Origin: Bacillus marasmi
GTDB lineage: Bacteria > Bacillota > Bacilli > Bacillales > Cytobacillaceae
DNA length: 64,000 nt
Direction of reading: 5' to 3'
Assembly: GCF_902168435.1 (NCBI RefSeq)
Contig: NZ_LR656174.1
Coordinates: forward strand, 123,831-187,830
Shown here: piece by piece, positions 55,287-63,473 of the stretch
How positions within the stretch are numbered: position 1 is the stretch's first letter
How the letters are laid out: the number at the start of each line of letters is the position of its first letter
Position numbers and translations under genes: made by a program
The notes under the pieces: model-generated
Told to the model about the DNA's origin: nothing
The model's database searches: none
Seen by the model: the letters and a program-made list of their open reading frames with translations, nothing else

Positions 55287-57273
55287 TTATTTTCCTCCTA
55301 AAACTTCTTCTCCTCGTATTTTCCAATAATTAATAGAATCTACTTTTTGAAATGCTCCTCTAGTTGTCTCTTCCATTGGATAAAATGGGTTTAACTTTCC
55401 TTTATAAGGATGTAGTGGAGGTCTTTTAGCATTACTGATATTATGGTACCTAGTTGAAGCTTCATATAATGGTCCAACACCTTTTTGTTGTGAATGATGC
55501 AATGTTGCAACACTACCTGCATCATCAAGAATAGGAGCAAGTCCATATTTTGCAGATGCTTCAGCATTTGTTAACCCGCGACCTTTTTTAGCACCTTTTG
55601 TTCGGACCATATCCCAATTAATATCTCCTCTTTGATATACTTTATAAGTAAATCCTGTGCCATCTTTACTTGCATTATACTCTACACTCCGAGTAAAATA
55701 TTTATTATTCTTATAGTCCTTAAGATGTTGATAAGTTTCTTTGCCAGTACCCTTAGTTCCAATAAAATTATTATCTTTATTTTCCTGCTCTACCCTAAAC
55801 TTCTGAAAAATATTCTTAAGCGGGGCACTTTCTGTAGAAACATTTATAAAATTGAATCCTCCTGAAATCTCAACTTGATTTACCTTGAAACTTGTTGGAA
55901 CCTTGACTTCACCAATTTTCTTAATTCTTCTATCAATAGACCAATCAATCGCTGACTTTGTTTTTGCAAGTGGACTTCTGATAATATCACGATATGTATT
56001 TTCAAAGCCTTTCTTTAATTTGATTGGGTTTAATACATTTTTGATATTGCTCAATGTCTTTGCATTTTGAACCGCTCGAACAGCTTGATTTAAGGTGATT
56101 TGGACTGGCTTATTTTTTAAAAATTGAACAATCTTTTCTTTTTCGTTGCTGAAATTTGTTTTTACTTTATTATAGATGAAACCCTTCAGTTTCTCTGTGT
56201 TAAGAACATTATATGGAAGTGTGGGTTTGGCTTTGGAAACCTTGTCCAGTTTGCCTAGCTTGCCAACTTTATCGAATCCCTTTAAGCCAATTATCGAAAC
56301 AGCTGCATAGGAGAAAAACTCACTTCGGCTCCGGGCATTACCATTTACCACATCACGTTTCCAAGCCGTTTCAATTCCGTTCCACATATACTTGGCAGTG
56401 TTAATCGGATGAGTTACTGCATTCATAATTCCTTTGAAAAAGTTTACCGGGTCAGTGACTAAAGAAATGGCAAGATCAATTAGACCTTTAAAAATATCAA
56501 CAACCGCTTTCCACGCACCCTCGACGATACCAAGTGAAATATCTCCAACCATTTTGTACCAGGATGAACTTGGCTCTTTTTTGGCTTTCGACCCTTTCTC
56601 TAATTCAGCTTTTTTCGTCCGATAAATTTCACTGTTATGATAGGCTTTTGTATTAAAATGAATCGGTGAAATGGCACCGTTTTTCTTTGATGACTCTAAT
56701 AACTGCTGAAAAAGTAGTTTCGCGTAGGTCTCAGCTGGTTGGGACTTTTGGTATCGATTTAATAGATCATAGTCCAGTTCATGAACCTTCTCAAGAGTAT
56801 CCTTTCTCTCTTTTTCAGCTAGGTACATTTGATAGTCAAATTCGGCACTCGAGAATACATCTAAAAAAATAATATCATCAATGTTACGGAAAATCCTATT
56901 TAGTTCACTTTTCTTCTCGGAAACTATCTCGTTAGATTTTTGCGCCGCTTTCTTTAAAGTTTCCTCTAAAAATGGTACATGAACCATGTGTATTTCCGGA
57001 TAAATTACGTTCTGAGACGGTACTTTCAACACTTTTTATAAATGAAAGATGTTGATTAATAAAATCTTCCCAGCCATGGACGACATCTATTTGAGCACGA
57101 TAAAAGCCTTTGATTGCCTCAGCAGCCTTCCCTTTAAAATCAGACAGCTGGACGATTTCTTGAAAAGCTCCCTTTAAATCTTCCAATTGTTTCTGTAAGT
57201 TTTGATAGTCTTTAGTCCGTTCTGTTATAGACGAAAGCAATGTGCTTGCTTCATAGATTTTTAAATATGACAT
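55287..57273 (-). pseudogene. LXG polymorphic toxin 2, LHH-type nuclease, frameshifted
   Basis: LXG domain in the first frame (57273 down to about 57000), then a one-base gain near 56990-57000 (compare GAACCAGTGTGTTTCC in copy 1 with GAACCATGTGTATTTCC here). The rest continues in the next frame from VHVPFLEETLKKAAQ. It has the hydrophobic pre-toxin region shared with toxin 3 (SLVTDPVNFFKGIMNAVTHP), then a C-terminus with ATLHHSQQKGVGPLYEAS, the LHH form of HNH/EndoVII nucleases. If corrected it would be about 662 residues. The immunity gene and helpers remain intact. Real mutation or assembly error cannot be told apart here. Confidence 0.82.
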
Positions 57274-57889
57274 TCATTTAATTCCTTCTTTATTTTGGTG
57301 TACAGTTTGCGATTGCTTCGTCTTGTTGTTTTATAGAATCTACATTTGAGCGGGTATCTTCAATATTTTTCGCGACAATTTCTATGTATGCGGCAATGTC
57401 AGACGCAATAGCGGTCTCCCTTGAAGTCCACAAGTCAGTAAAATCAAGCTTATTATTGCCCAATACCTGTTCGTTAGGATTGGGCAGGTTCAGAGCAGCT
57501 AAAGCTTCTTTGACCTTTGTTAATCGTTTCATAACTTCATTATGTTTTACTTGGATCGTACTCATTAGGACAATTGCCTCCTGATTTGCTTGATTTTACG
57601 CTGCATGTCTTCTGTTGCCTCTTCATCTTTTTTCAAAAGTCGTTCTGCTTCGCAGGTTAAGCCTTTGGCAAAGGATAATCCTGATTTTTCCTGTTCCAAA
57701 ATATTCAGCTTTGAATCTATCTTTTCAATATATCGATCGTACTCAGAATGAAAAATATTTTGCATTTCACTATGTGCACGAGAACGGGATTCATCGAATG
57801 TCTTTGCACGACTTCCTTCCCAATATGCTTGAAGATTTGGGGTTAGATTGGTATTCCACTCTGCCAAGGCATTGTTTTGTTCTCTTTTA
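56612..57889 (-). repeat. LXG cassette repeat block, copy 2
   Basis: Second copy of the DUF5082-DUF5344-LXG coding block, with the only complete upstream region. Similarity to copy 3 continues further downstream through the pre-toxin region (about 55780-56610 with 60660-61480). Confidence 0.85.
57290..57565 (-). CDS. DUF5344 (YwqI-like) LXG helper, copy 2
   Basis: A 91-residue helical protein, closely related to the copies at 51245 and 62155 (MSTIQVKHNEVMKRLTKVKE; QQDEAIAN at the end). The start codon overlaps the DUF5082 stop, so the two are translated together. Confidence 0.85.
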   Translation of the reverse strand: MSTIQVKHNEVMKRLTKVKEALAALNLPNPNEQVLGNNKLDFTDLWTSRETAIASDIAAYIEIVAKNIEDTRSNVDSIKQQDEAIANCTPK

Positions 57890-57993
57890 ATTTCTCGTTT
57901 TGCTTGTTCTAGCCTGTTTATTTGATCTGCTAGATTAGCAGATTGATGGTTTATGTATGAGGAAAGTTGTGTCAATATAGTTGAAAATCCCAT
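57565..57993 (-). CDS. DUF5082 (YwqH-like) LXG helper, complete copy
   Basis: A 142-residue helical protein and the only full-length DUF5082 gene in the window: SSYINHQSANLADQINRLEQ near the start, then AYWEGSRAKTFDESRSRAH, a WxG-type turn between two helices as in WXG100 proteins. AAGGAGG 9 nt before the ATG at 57993. A TATAAT box lies about 45 bases upstream. It probably forms a complex with DUF5344 and the LXG toxin for T7SS export; it might also serve the cassettes with truncated copies. Confidence 0.85.
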   Translation of the reverse strand: MGFSTILTQLSSYINHQSANLADQINRLEQAKREIKREQNNALAEWNTNLTPNLQAYWEGSRAKTFDESRSRAHSEMQNIFHSEYDRYIEKIDSKLNILEQEKSGLSFAKGLTCEAERLLKKDEEATEDMQRKIKQIRRQLS

Positions 57994-58113
57994 CCTTTTT
58001 TTCCTCCTTACACGCAATAATTTCCATATTATTTATTATATGTCGAATTGTGGTAGCTCCTAAATAAGAAAATATACCTATTTTACTTATGGGGATATTT
58101 TCTTCAAAAATAA

Positions 58114-58138
58114 ATAGCACCCATTTTTGGGGTGCCAT
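58114..58138 (-). terminator. Terminator of yokU copy C
   Basis: GGCACCCC/GGGTGCT stem then ATTTATTTTTG on the minus strand; same as at copy A. Confidence 0.75.
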
Positions 58139-58151
58139 TATGAAGTGCAAC

Positions 58152-58433
58152 CTATGAAGAAAAGTCAAAATAATTTCTCTTCAACATTCTTGGTAATTCC
58201 ATAAGCTCCTTAAAGGTTATCGAACTATCGATTTTTTTATTATCAACCAAAAACAATTGATCTTCAATTTCTTTAATTGTGTTGTCGGTCTGGTACACCA
58301 TGTCACAATCCAAACAGATAACCGCTGGTGTCATTGTAATTTCGATCGCCCTTGACCCATCTGGCAGCTCCCAATAAACTGTGTTCTCACCGCTATTTGC
58401 ATTTCCGCCACACCACTCACATTTAATCTCCAT
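58152..58433 (-). CDS. yokU: YokU-like zinc-finger protein, copy C
   Basis: A 93-residue intact copy (KCEWC, CLDCDMVYQTD, LKRNYFDFSS). The four cysteines are kept, but the second knuckle reads CLDCD instead of CQECG. It follows the kamA fragment C by about 10 bases and precedes the complete DUF5082 gene. About 87% identical to copy A by eye. Confidence 0.85.
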   Translation of the reverse strand: MEIKCEWCGGNANSGENTVYWELPDGSRAIEITMTPAVICLDCDMVYQTDNTIKEIEDQLFLVDNKKIDSSITFKELMELPRMLKRNYFDFSS

Positions 58434-58443
58434 CACGAATCAC

Positions 58444-58893
58444 CTACTCCTGAACTGATGAATCATTTTTTTGATTATCAATATTGTTTGATTTCTGCTG
58501 CGCCTTAAATTTCTTTTCTTTTAATTCGTCTCGTTTTTCACGTTTATCCTTTAGAGAAGAATGGGTAGGGTCTTGCTGGTACTTTTGCCTTCTATCTAAA
58601 CGCTGAAGGTCTTCAGGAATGAGATTGAATTTACTGTCATTCATGACAGCCGATATTCCAACATTGGATTTATAAATTTCATAGTCAGGGTAGACACCTT
58701 TAAAGTAATCTTCCGCTGTACCTGGCACATAGTTTTGCGGCTCCGGATAAGAAGTGATAACACCTTCAAAGTTACGTAACACCACTTTTTCCGCACTTTG
58801 TGAAATCAAATAATTCGGTTGCAATGAAATTTTTCCTCCCCCACCAGGAGCGTCGCAGACAAAAGTTGGGACTGCGTTTTTTATTGTAAGTAT
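58444..58893 (-). pseudogene. kamA 3' fragment, copy C
   Basis: The same KamA C-terminal piece as at 52183-52637, truncated at the same AVP codons with the same 24-base upstream string. The protein differs from copy A at about nine positions, while many third codon positions differ (for example CCT/CCA, ACC/ACT, TGT/TGC in the first ten codons). No ribosome site is seen before the open frame at 58908. Confidence 0.85.
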
Positions 58894-58937
58894 CCAAAAG
58901 ATAATCATGGTTTTTATGTTGTTATTTTTCGAATAAC

Positions 58938-58984
58938 AAAAACTGCAAACTATGATGAATTAAATCATCTAAGTTTGCAGTTTT
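58938..58984 (-). terminator. Hairpin upstream of kamA fragment C
   Basis: AAAACTGCAAACT/AGTTTGCAGTTTT stem with a 20-base loop containing a second short stem; followed by TGTTATTC on the minus strand. Confidence 0.6.
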
Positions 58985-59154
58985 CAAAGGGATTCTTATA
59001 AACCTAATTATAATGATTATTAAAGCCATTCAACCCGTTATCAAGAAACAGTTTTTGAGTTTCTTATTATTTTTCCCGGCATCGAACTGCACTGAGTACA
59101 GTTATAATATGTACTAAAAATTTGAGAATGACAAATAAAGCATCACAAAAATTA

Positions 59155-59415
59155 TTATGGTAAATCTGCCATTTTTTTGCTTTAACTACCTGAATTCCCT
59201 GGCTGAAAAGAGCTCCTGCAAGATAATGAATGAATATGGTCGAAAAAGCAAAGAAAATAATCAATCCACTCTTTGATTCTTTTCATAGGCAGTAAGATTT
59301 TTAGAATTGATTTACATCCGAAATACACGATAACTACACACCCAAAAAAACGCAAAAAAATCTCAAGAAATCTAAAAGTTTTAAAATCCCGTTCATTATT
59401 CCTTTTCTTGCTCAT
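59155..59415 (-). pseudogene. Damaged copy of the two-helix membrane protein
   Basis: Paralogue of 48449-48715. The start (MSKKRNNERDFKTFRFLEIF) is kept, but at least two small indels, one in the middle and one in the final A-run, shift the frame. The C-terminal piece (FSTIFIHYLAGALFSQGIQVVKAKK) is in another frame. It follows the toxin 3 immunity gene. Confidence 0.75.
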
Positions 59416-59568
59416 TAATATAATTAACATTTAAAAATCCCATTTTTATGCCAATGAGTTTTTGGCTCTTTACTCCGATAATACTTCTATTCATGTAAAT
59501 GTCATCACAATAAATTATCTTAATAATTTCAAAGTTAAACATTCAAATAGTATGACAAGTATTGGTTT

Positions 59569-60036
59569 TTATATTGCAACGTCTTGGTAACCTACTTCGG
59601 TTACTTTTTCATTTAATAGACGTAGTCCCAGTCCATTTTCGGTATCCCAAGTACAGTTAAATGTAATTCCGATATGTCTAGCTTCAAAAATATCTGCATA
59701 TGGAACAACAATTCCATCCAAGCTTATCATTTCAAGTATTTGATCAGTTGTTTCAACTGCTGGATAATTTACATTTAATTCAATGTCATAGCCTAATTCT
59801 TGTCGCTTTTTATTGTAATAAGTTAGAATGGAATTTAATATACTTAGTTGTAAATCGCTCCAATTTTTTATTAATGATTGGTATGCCGTATATTGTCCTT
59901 CATCAAACTGACCATCCTCATCTCCATCTATTATTAAATCTATTCCAGTTATTTTTCCAAAGAAATCTATAGTGATAACTCTTGACCAACCATAATCATA
60001 CTCAAGATTACCAAAAATTGCATCATTTATAGTCAT
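59569..60036 (-). CDS. Immunity protein for toxin 3 (DUF6985-like)
   Basis: A 155-residue acidic protein: MTINDAIFGNLEYDYGWSRV, DGDEDGQFDEGQYTAY, GIVVPYADIFEARHIGITF. From memory this is a family found with HNH toxins (DUF6985). The ATG overlaps the toxin 3 stop (ATGA), so it is coupled to the toxin and is the cognate immunity candidate. Confidence 0.75.
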   Translation of the reverse strand: MTINDAIFGNLEYDYGWSRVITIDFFGKITGIDLIIDGDEDGQFDEGQYTAYQSLIKNWSDLQLSILNSILTYYNKKRQELGYDIELNVNYPAVETTDQILEMISLDGIVVPYADIFEARHIGITFNCTWDTENGLGLRLLNEKVTEVGYQDVAI

Positions 60037-62138
60037 TTAAGTATCTCTCCTCTTTTTTCATTTGCAAAACCTCCAGGTCCAAAAGCTCCAGCATTTATCT
60101 CACCTACACCACCCAGATGTCCGAATTCACTATTTATTTTTGTTGGCACAAGTTGCATTGTTTTAACATCATTTAACTCATGCCATGTTAAATTGTTTAT
60201 TTCTCGGTATTTCTTTATATCTCTTGCACTGATTGTACCTGAATCCATTCCAAATTGCCTTGCTAATTCAGGCGAATTATTAATTTGGTCAGCTAATTTT
60301 TGATCTGATTGAATAAAATTAGCCCGTCTTGCTTTTCCTCCATATACACTCTTTCCACCTAGCATATAATTTATTTCCACTTGAGCTTTTGCGACCGATG
60401 AAAAATCAGGAACTCCATTTTTATATTGAATACCTTCAATACTTGCCTCATCCAATATTCGCTTTAAATCGGGATCTGGTGGTGGTTTAAGCATACATAA
60501 TGATTCTCCTCTTTTTCCATCAAATTCTATCTTTGTGTTAATCATTGAAGGTGTTTGATTAAGTCTTGCTTCATACGAACTAGCAAATTCAGTTTGTCTA
60601 AAAGCAGGTGGAACTTCAACATCTAAATTATCCGTCCCCTTAGTTTCATTTATATTTAAATCTTTACTTTCCTGCTCTACCCTAAACTTCTGAAAAATAT
60701 CCTTAAGCGGGGCACTTTCTGTAGAAACATTTATAAAATTGAATCCACCCGGAATCTCAACTTGATTTATCTTGAAACTCGTTGGAACCTTGACTTCACC
60801 AATTTTCTGATTAATGGCTGCCTTTGTTTTTTTCAGTGGGCTTTTAATAACATCTCGATATGTATTTTCAAAAACGTTCTTGAGTTTGTTTGGATTTACT
60901 ACATTTTTGATAGTGCTCAATGTCTTTCCATTTTGAACTGCTCGAACAGCTTGATTTAAGGTGATTTGGACTGGTTTGTTTTTAAAAAATTGAACAATCT
61001 TTGCTTTTTCATTGCTGAAATTTGTTTTTACTTTATTATAGATGAAACCCTTCAGTTTCTCTGTATTAAAAACATTATATGGTAGAGCGGCTTTCGCTTT
61101 TGAAACCTTGTCCAGTTTACCAAGCTTCCCGACTTTATCGAATCCCTTTAGGCCAATAAGTGAAACAGCTGCATAGGAGAAAAACTCACTTCGGCTCCGG
61201 GCATTACCATTTACCACATCACGTTTCCAAGCCGTTTCAATTCCGTTCCACATATACTTGGCAGTATCAATCGGATGAGTTACTGCATTCATAATTCCTT
61301 TGAAAAAGTTTACCGGGTCAGTGACTAAAGAAATGGCAAGATCGATTAGCCCTTTGAAAATATCAACAACTGCTTTCCATGCACCATCGCCTATTCCTAG
61401 TAAAACATCTCCAACTTTCTTATACCATGGCAAACTTTTCTCTACTTCCTCATTTGACCATTTCTCTAATTCTGCTTTTTTCGCCCGATAAATTTCGCTA
61501 CTGTGATAGGCACTCGTATTAAAATGAATCGGTGATATTGCACCGTTTTTCATTGATGACTGTAATAACTGTTGAAAAAGCAATTTCGCATAGGATTCGG
61601 CTGGCTGAGACATTTTGTATCGATTGACTAGATCAAAGTCCAGTTCATGAACCCTCTCAAGTGTATCCTTTCGCTCTTTTTCAGCTAGGTACATTTGCTG
61701 GTCAAATTCGGCACTCGAGAATACATCTAAAGCAATAATATCATCAACATTACGAAAAATCCTATTCAGTTCACTTTTCTTCTCGTAAACTATCTCGTTA
61801 GATTTTTGTGCTGCTTTCGTTAATGTTTCATCTAAAAATGGTACATGAACCAGTGTGTTTCCAGATAAATTACGTTCTGAGACGGCACCTTCAACACTAG
61901 TTAAAAATGAAAGATGTTGCTCAATAAAATCTTCCCAGGCATGGACGACATCTATTTGAGCACGATAAAAACCTTTGATTGCTTCAGCTGCCTTACCTTT
62001 AAAATCAGTCAGCTGGACGATTTCTTGAAAAGCTCCCTTTAAATCTTCCAATTGTTCCTGTAAGTTTTGATAATCTTTAATTCTTTCAGTTATAGACGAA
62101 AGCAATGTGCTTGCTTCATAGATTTTCAGATATGACAT
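60033..62138 (-). CDS. LXG polymorphic toxin 3, WHE-type HNH nuclease
   Basis: A 701-residue intact toxin. LXG domain 1-215; amphipathic/hydrophobic pre-toxin region about 245-300 (WKAVVDIFKGLIDLAISL; FFKGIMNAVTHPIDTAKYMW); linker; then a C-terminal nuclease with NNLTWHELNDVKTMQLVPTK and FGHLGGVGEI, the WHH/WHE form of the HNH/EndoVII fold (second His replaced by Glu). AAGGAA precedes the ATG. Exported by a T7SS encoded elsewhere; immunity gene overlaps. Confidence 0.88.
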   Translation of the reverse strand: MSYLKIYEASTLLSSITERIKDYQNLQEQLEDLKGAFQEIVQLTDFKGKAAEAIKGFYRAQIDVVHAWEDFIEQHLSFLTSVEGAVSERNLSGNTLVHVPFLDETLTKAAQKSNEIVYEKKSELNRIFRNVDDIIALDVFSSAEFDQQMYLAEKERKDTLERVHELDFDLVNRYKMSQPAESYAKLLFQQLLQSSMKNGAISPIHFNTSAYHSSEIYRAKKAELEKWSNEEVEKSLPWYKKVGDVLLGIGDGAWKAVVDIFKGLIDLAISLVTDPVNFFKGIMNAVTHPIDTAKYMWNGIETAWKRDVVNGNARSRSEFFSYAAVSLIGLKGFDKVGKLGKLDKVSKAKAALPYNVFNTEKLKGFIYNKVKTNFSNEKAKIVQFFKNKPVQITLNQAVRAVQNGKTLSTIKNVVNPNKLKNVFENTYRDVIKSPLKKTKAAINQKIGEVKVPTSFKINQVEIPGGFNFINVSTESAPLKDIFQKFRVEQESKDLNINETKGTDNLDVEVPPAFRQTEFASSYEARLNQTPSMINTKIEFDGKRGESLCMLKPPPDPDLKRILDEASIEGIQYKNGVPDFSSVAKAQVEINYMLGGKSVYGGKARRANFIQSDQKLADQINNSPELARQFGMDSGTISARDIKKYREINNLTWHELNDVKTMQLVPTKINSEFGHLGGVGEINAGAFGPGGFANEKRGEILK

Positions 62139-62154
62139 TCTTCTAATTCCTTCT

Positions 62155-62430
62155 TTATTTTGGTGTACCGTTTGCGATTGCTTCGTCTTGTTGTTTTATA
62201 GAACTTACATTTGAGCGGGTATCTTCAATATTTTTTGAGACAATTTCTATGTATGAGGCAAAGTTAGACGCAATAGCGGTCTCCCTTGATGTCCACTGGT
62301 CTGCAAAATCAAGCTTATTATTACCAAGTACTTGTTCGTTGGGATTGGGAAGGGCCAAAGCAGCTAAAGCTTCTTTGACCTTTGTTAATCGTTTCATAAC
62401 TTCATCATGTTTTAACTGAATCGTATTCAT
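62155..62430 (-). CDS. DUF5344 (YwqI-like) LXG helper, copy 3
   Basis: A 91-residue helical protein (MNTIQLKHDEVMKRLTKVKE), third copy. It ends 16 bases before toxin 3. Confidence 0.85.
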   Translation of the reverse strand: MNTIQLKHDEVMKRLTKVKEALAALALPNPNEQVLGNNKLDFADQWTSRETAIASNFASYIEIVSKNIEDTRSNVSSIKQQDEAIANGTPK

Positions 62431-62435
62431 TAGGA

Positions 62436-62693
62436 CTATTGCCTCCTGATTTGCTTGATTTTACGTTGCAAGTCATCAGTTGCCTCTTCACCCTTTGTCA
62501 AAAGTCGTTCTGCTTCGCGGGTTAAGCCACTGGCAAAGGATAATCCTGATTTTTCCTGTTCCAAAATATAAAGTTTTGAATCTATCTTTTCAATATATCT
62601 ATCGTACTCAGTATGAAAAATATTCTGCATTTCACGATGTGCACAAGAACGGGATTCATCAAATGTATTAGCACGATTACTTTCCCAATAATA
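62436..62693 (-). pseudogene. DUF5082 remnant, copy 3
   Basis: Only the last ~86 codons remain, beginning at YYWESNRANTFDESRSCAH (compare AYWEGSRAKTFDESRSRAH in the complete copy). The upstream bases are replaced by the end of a different toxin gene in another frame. No start codon with a ribosome site. Confidence 0.8.
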
Positions 62694-63009
62694 TCCCTAA
62701 TAATAATTCTGTTTTTTGTTGCTTCATCAAGAATTATTTGCGGAATTAGTTTATCTTGAACAGGTACTTCTAATACTAATTCACCTTTAAGTCGTCCTCC
62801 TTTGAGTGCGTTTGGATTAAAAGTTCCATTTGATATTGTAGAACCTGACGGATATTTTTTTGTAATTTCATTTAAGTAACTCGTTGCTGTCCTTTCCTGC
62901 ACTTCACTAAGTTGGGTGAATTTTCTCGATACTATTTCTTTATTAGGTACATATGAGTCAACCACATACTTTTTGCCGCCTACCTTTTTTGCTTCCAATT
63001 TTACGTAAA
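62694..63009 (-). pseudogene. Orphan toxin C-terminal fragment
   Basis: Encodes about 105 residues (KKYVVDSYVPNKEIVSRKF, ERTATSYLNEITKKYPSG, KGELVLEVPVQDKLIP, ATKNRIIIRDI) resembling the extreme C-terminus of LXG-type toxins, from memory. It has no start or LXG domain and is joined to the DUF5082 remnant at 62693/62694. Probably a displaced toxin tip left by recombination. Confidence 0.5.
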
Positions 63010-63010
63010 A

Positions 63011-63035
63011 AACCATGGGATAGCGTCCCATGGTT
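63011..63035 (-). terminator. Terminator after the Imm70-like gene
   Basis: AACCATGGGA/TCCCATGGTT stem followed by TTTTAC on the minus strand. Confidence 0.8.
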
Positions 63036-63043
63036 AAGAAAAA

Positions 63044-63460
63044 TTATAGTTTGTGAATTTCCAAATAACATTTATCTTCTTCTGCTACATCAATTGCTGT
63101 ACGTAGTACCTCAAAAAATGTTTTCCCATCATTTGTTGCAAAATAATTCGCTAGACTAGTTACTTTTGGACTAATTTTATCCCCCCACGGTGGATTTTTT
63201 GATAAATCATCGATATCCCAAATAACTTGTTCCGGCAAGTATTTAGATAATTCCTGTTCAATTTCGATTAAATTAGCTTTTACAACAGAAACTTCATTCC
63301 AGTTTAGTTTGTCATTATACAACTCATTCATCAATAAAGGATATTTTGTACCCCATCCTTCTTTTTCTAAATGATAGGAGATTGTTGAAAAAAATGAATG
63401 TACAAAATCGCTATGACCTAATTCGTAATAAAAACAATCTACTAATATTCCTACTGCCAT
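63044..63460 (-). CDS. Imm70-family immunity protein for toxin 4
   Basis: A 138-residue protein: MAVGILVDCFYYELGHSDFV, FFSTISYHLEKEGWGTKYPL, QVIWDIDDLSKNPPWGDKI. This matches my memory of the Imm70 family. AGAGGTG lies before the ATG, 13 bases after the toxin 4 stop. It is the cognate immunity candidate for the partial toxin at the right edge. Confidence 0.75.
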   Translation of the reverse strand: MAVGILVDCFYYELGHSDFVHSFFSTISYHLEKEGWGTKYPLLMNELYNDKLNWNEVSVVKANLIEIEQELSKYLPEQVIWDIDDLSKNPPWGDKISPKVTSLANYFATNDGKTFFEVLRTAIDVAEEDKCYLEIHKL

Positions 63461-63473
63461 TTAACTTTCACCT

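Larger units (their letters stand above)
61477..62693 (-). repeat. LXG cassette repeat block, copy 3
   Basis: Third copy of the DUF5082(partial)-DUF5344-LXG block. It ends abruptly at 62693, in the middle of the DUF5082 coding sequence, where unrelated sequence begins. Confidence 0.85.
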
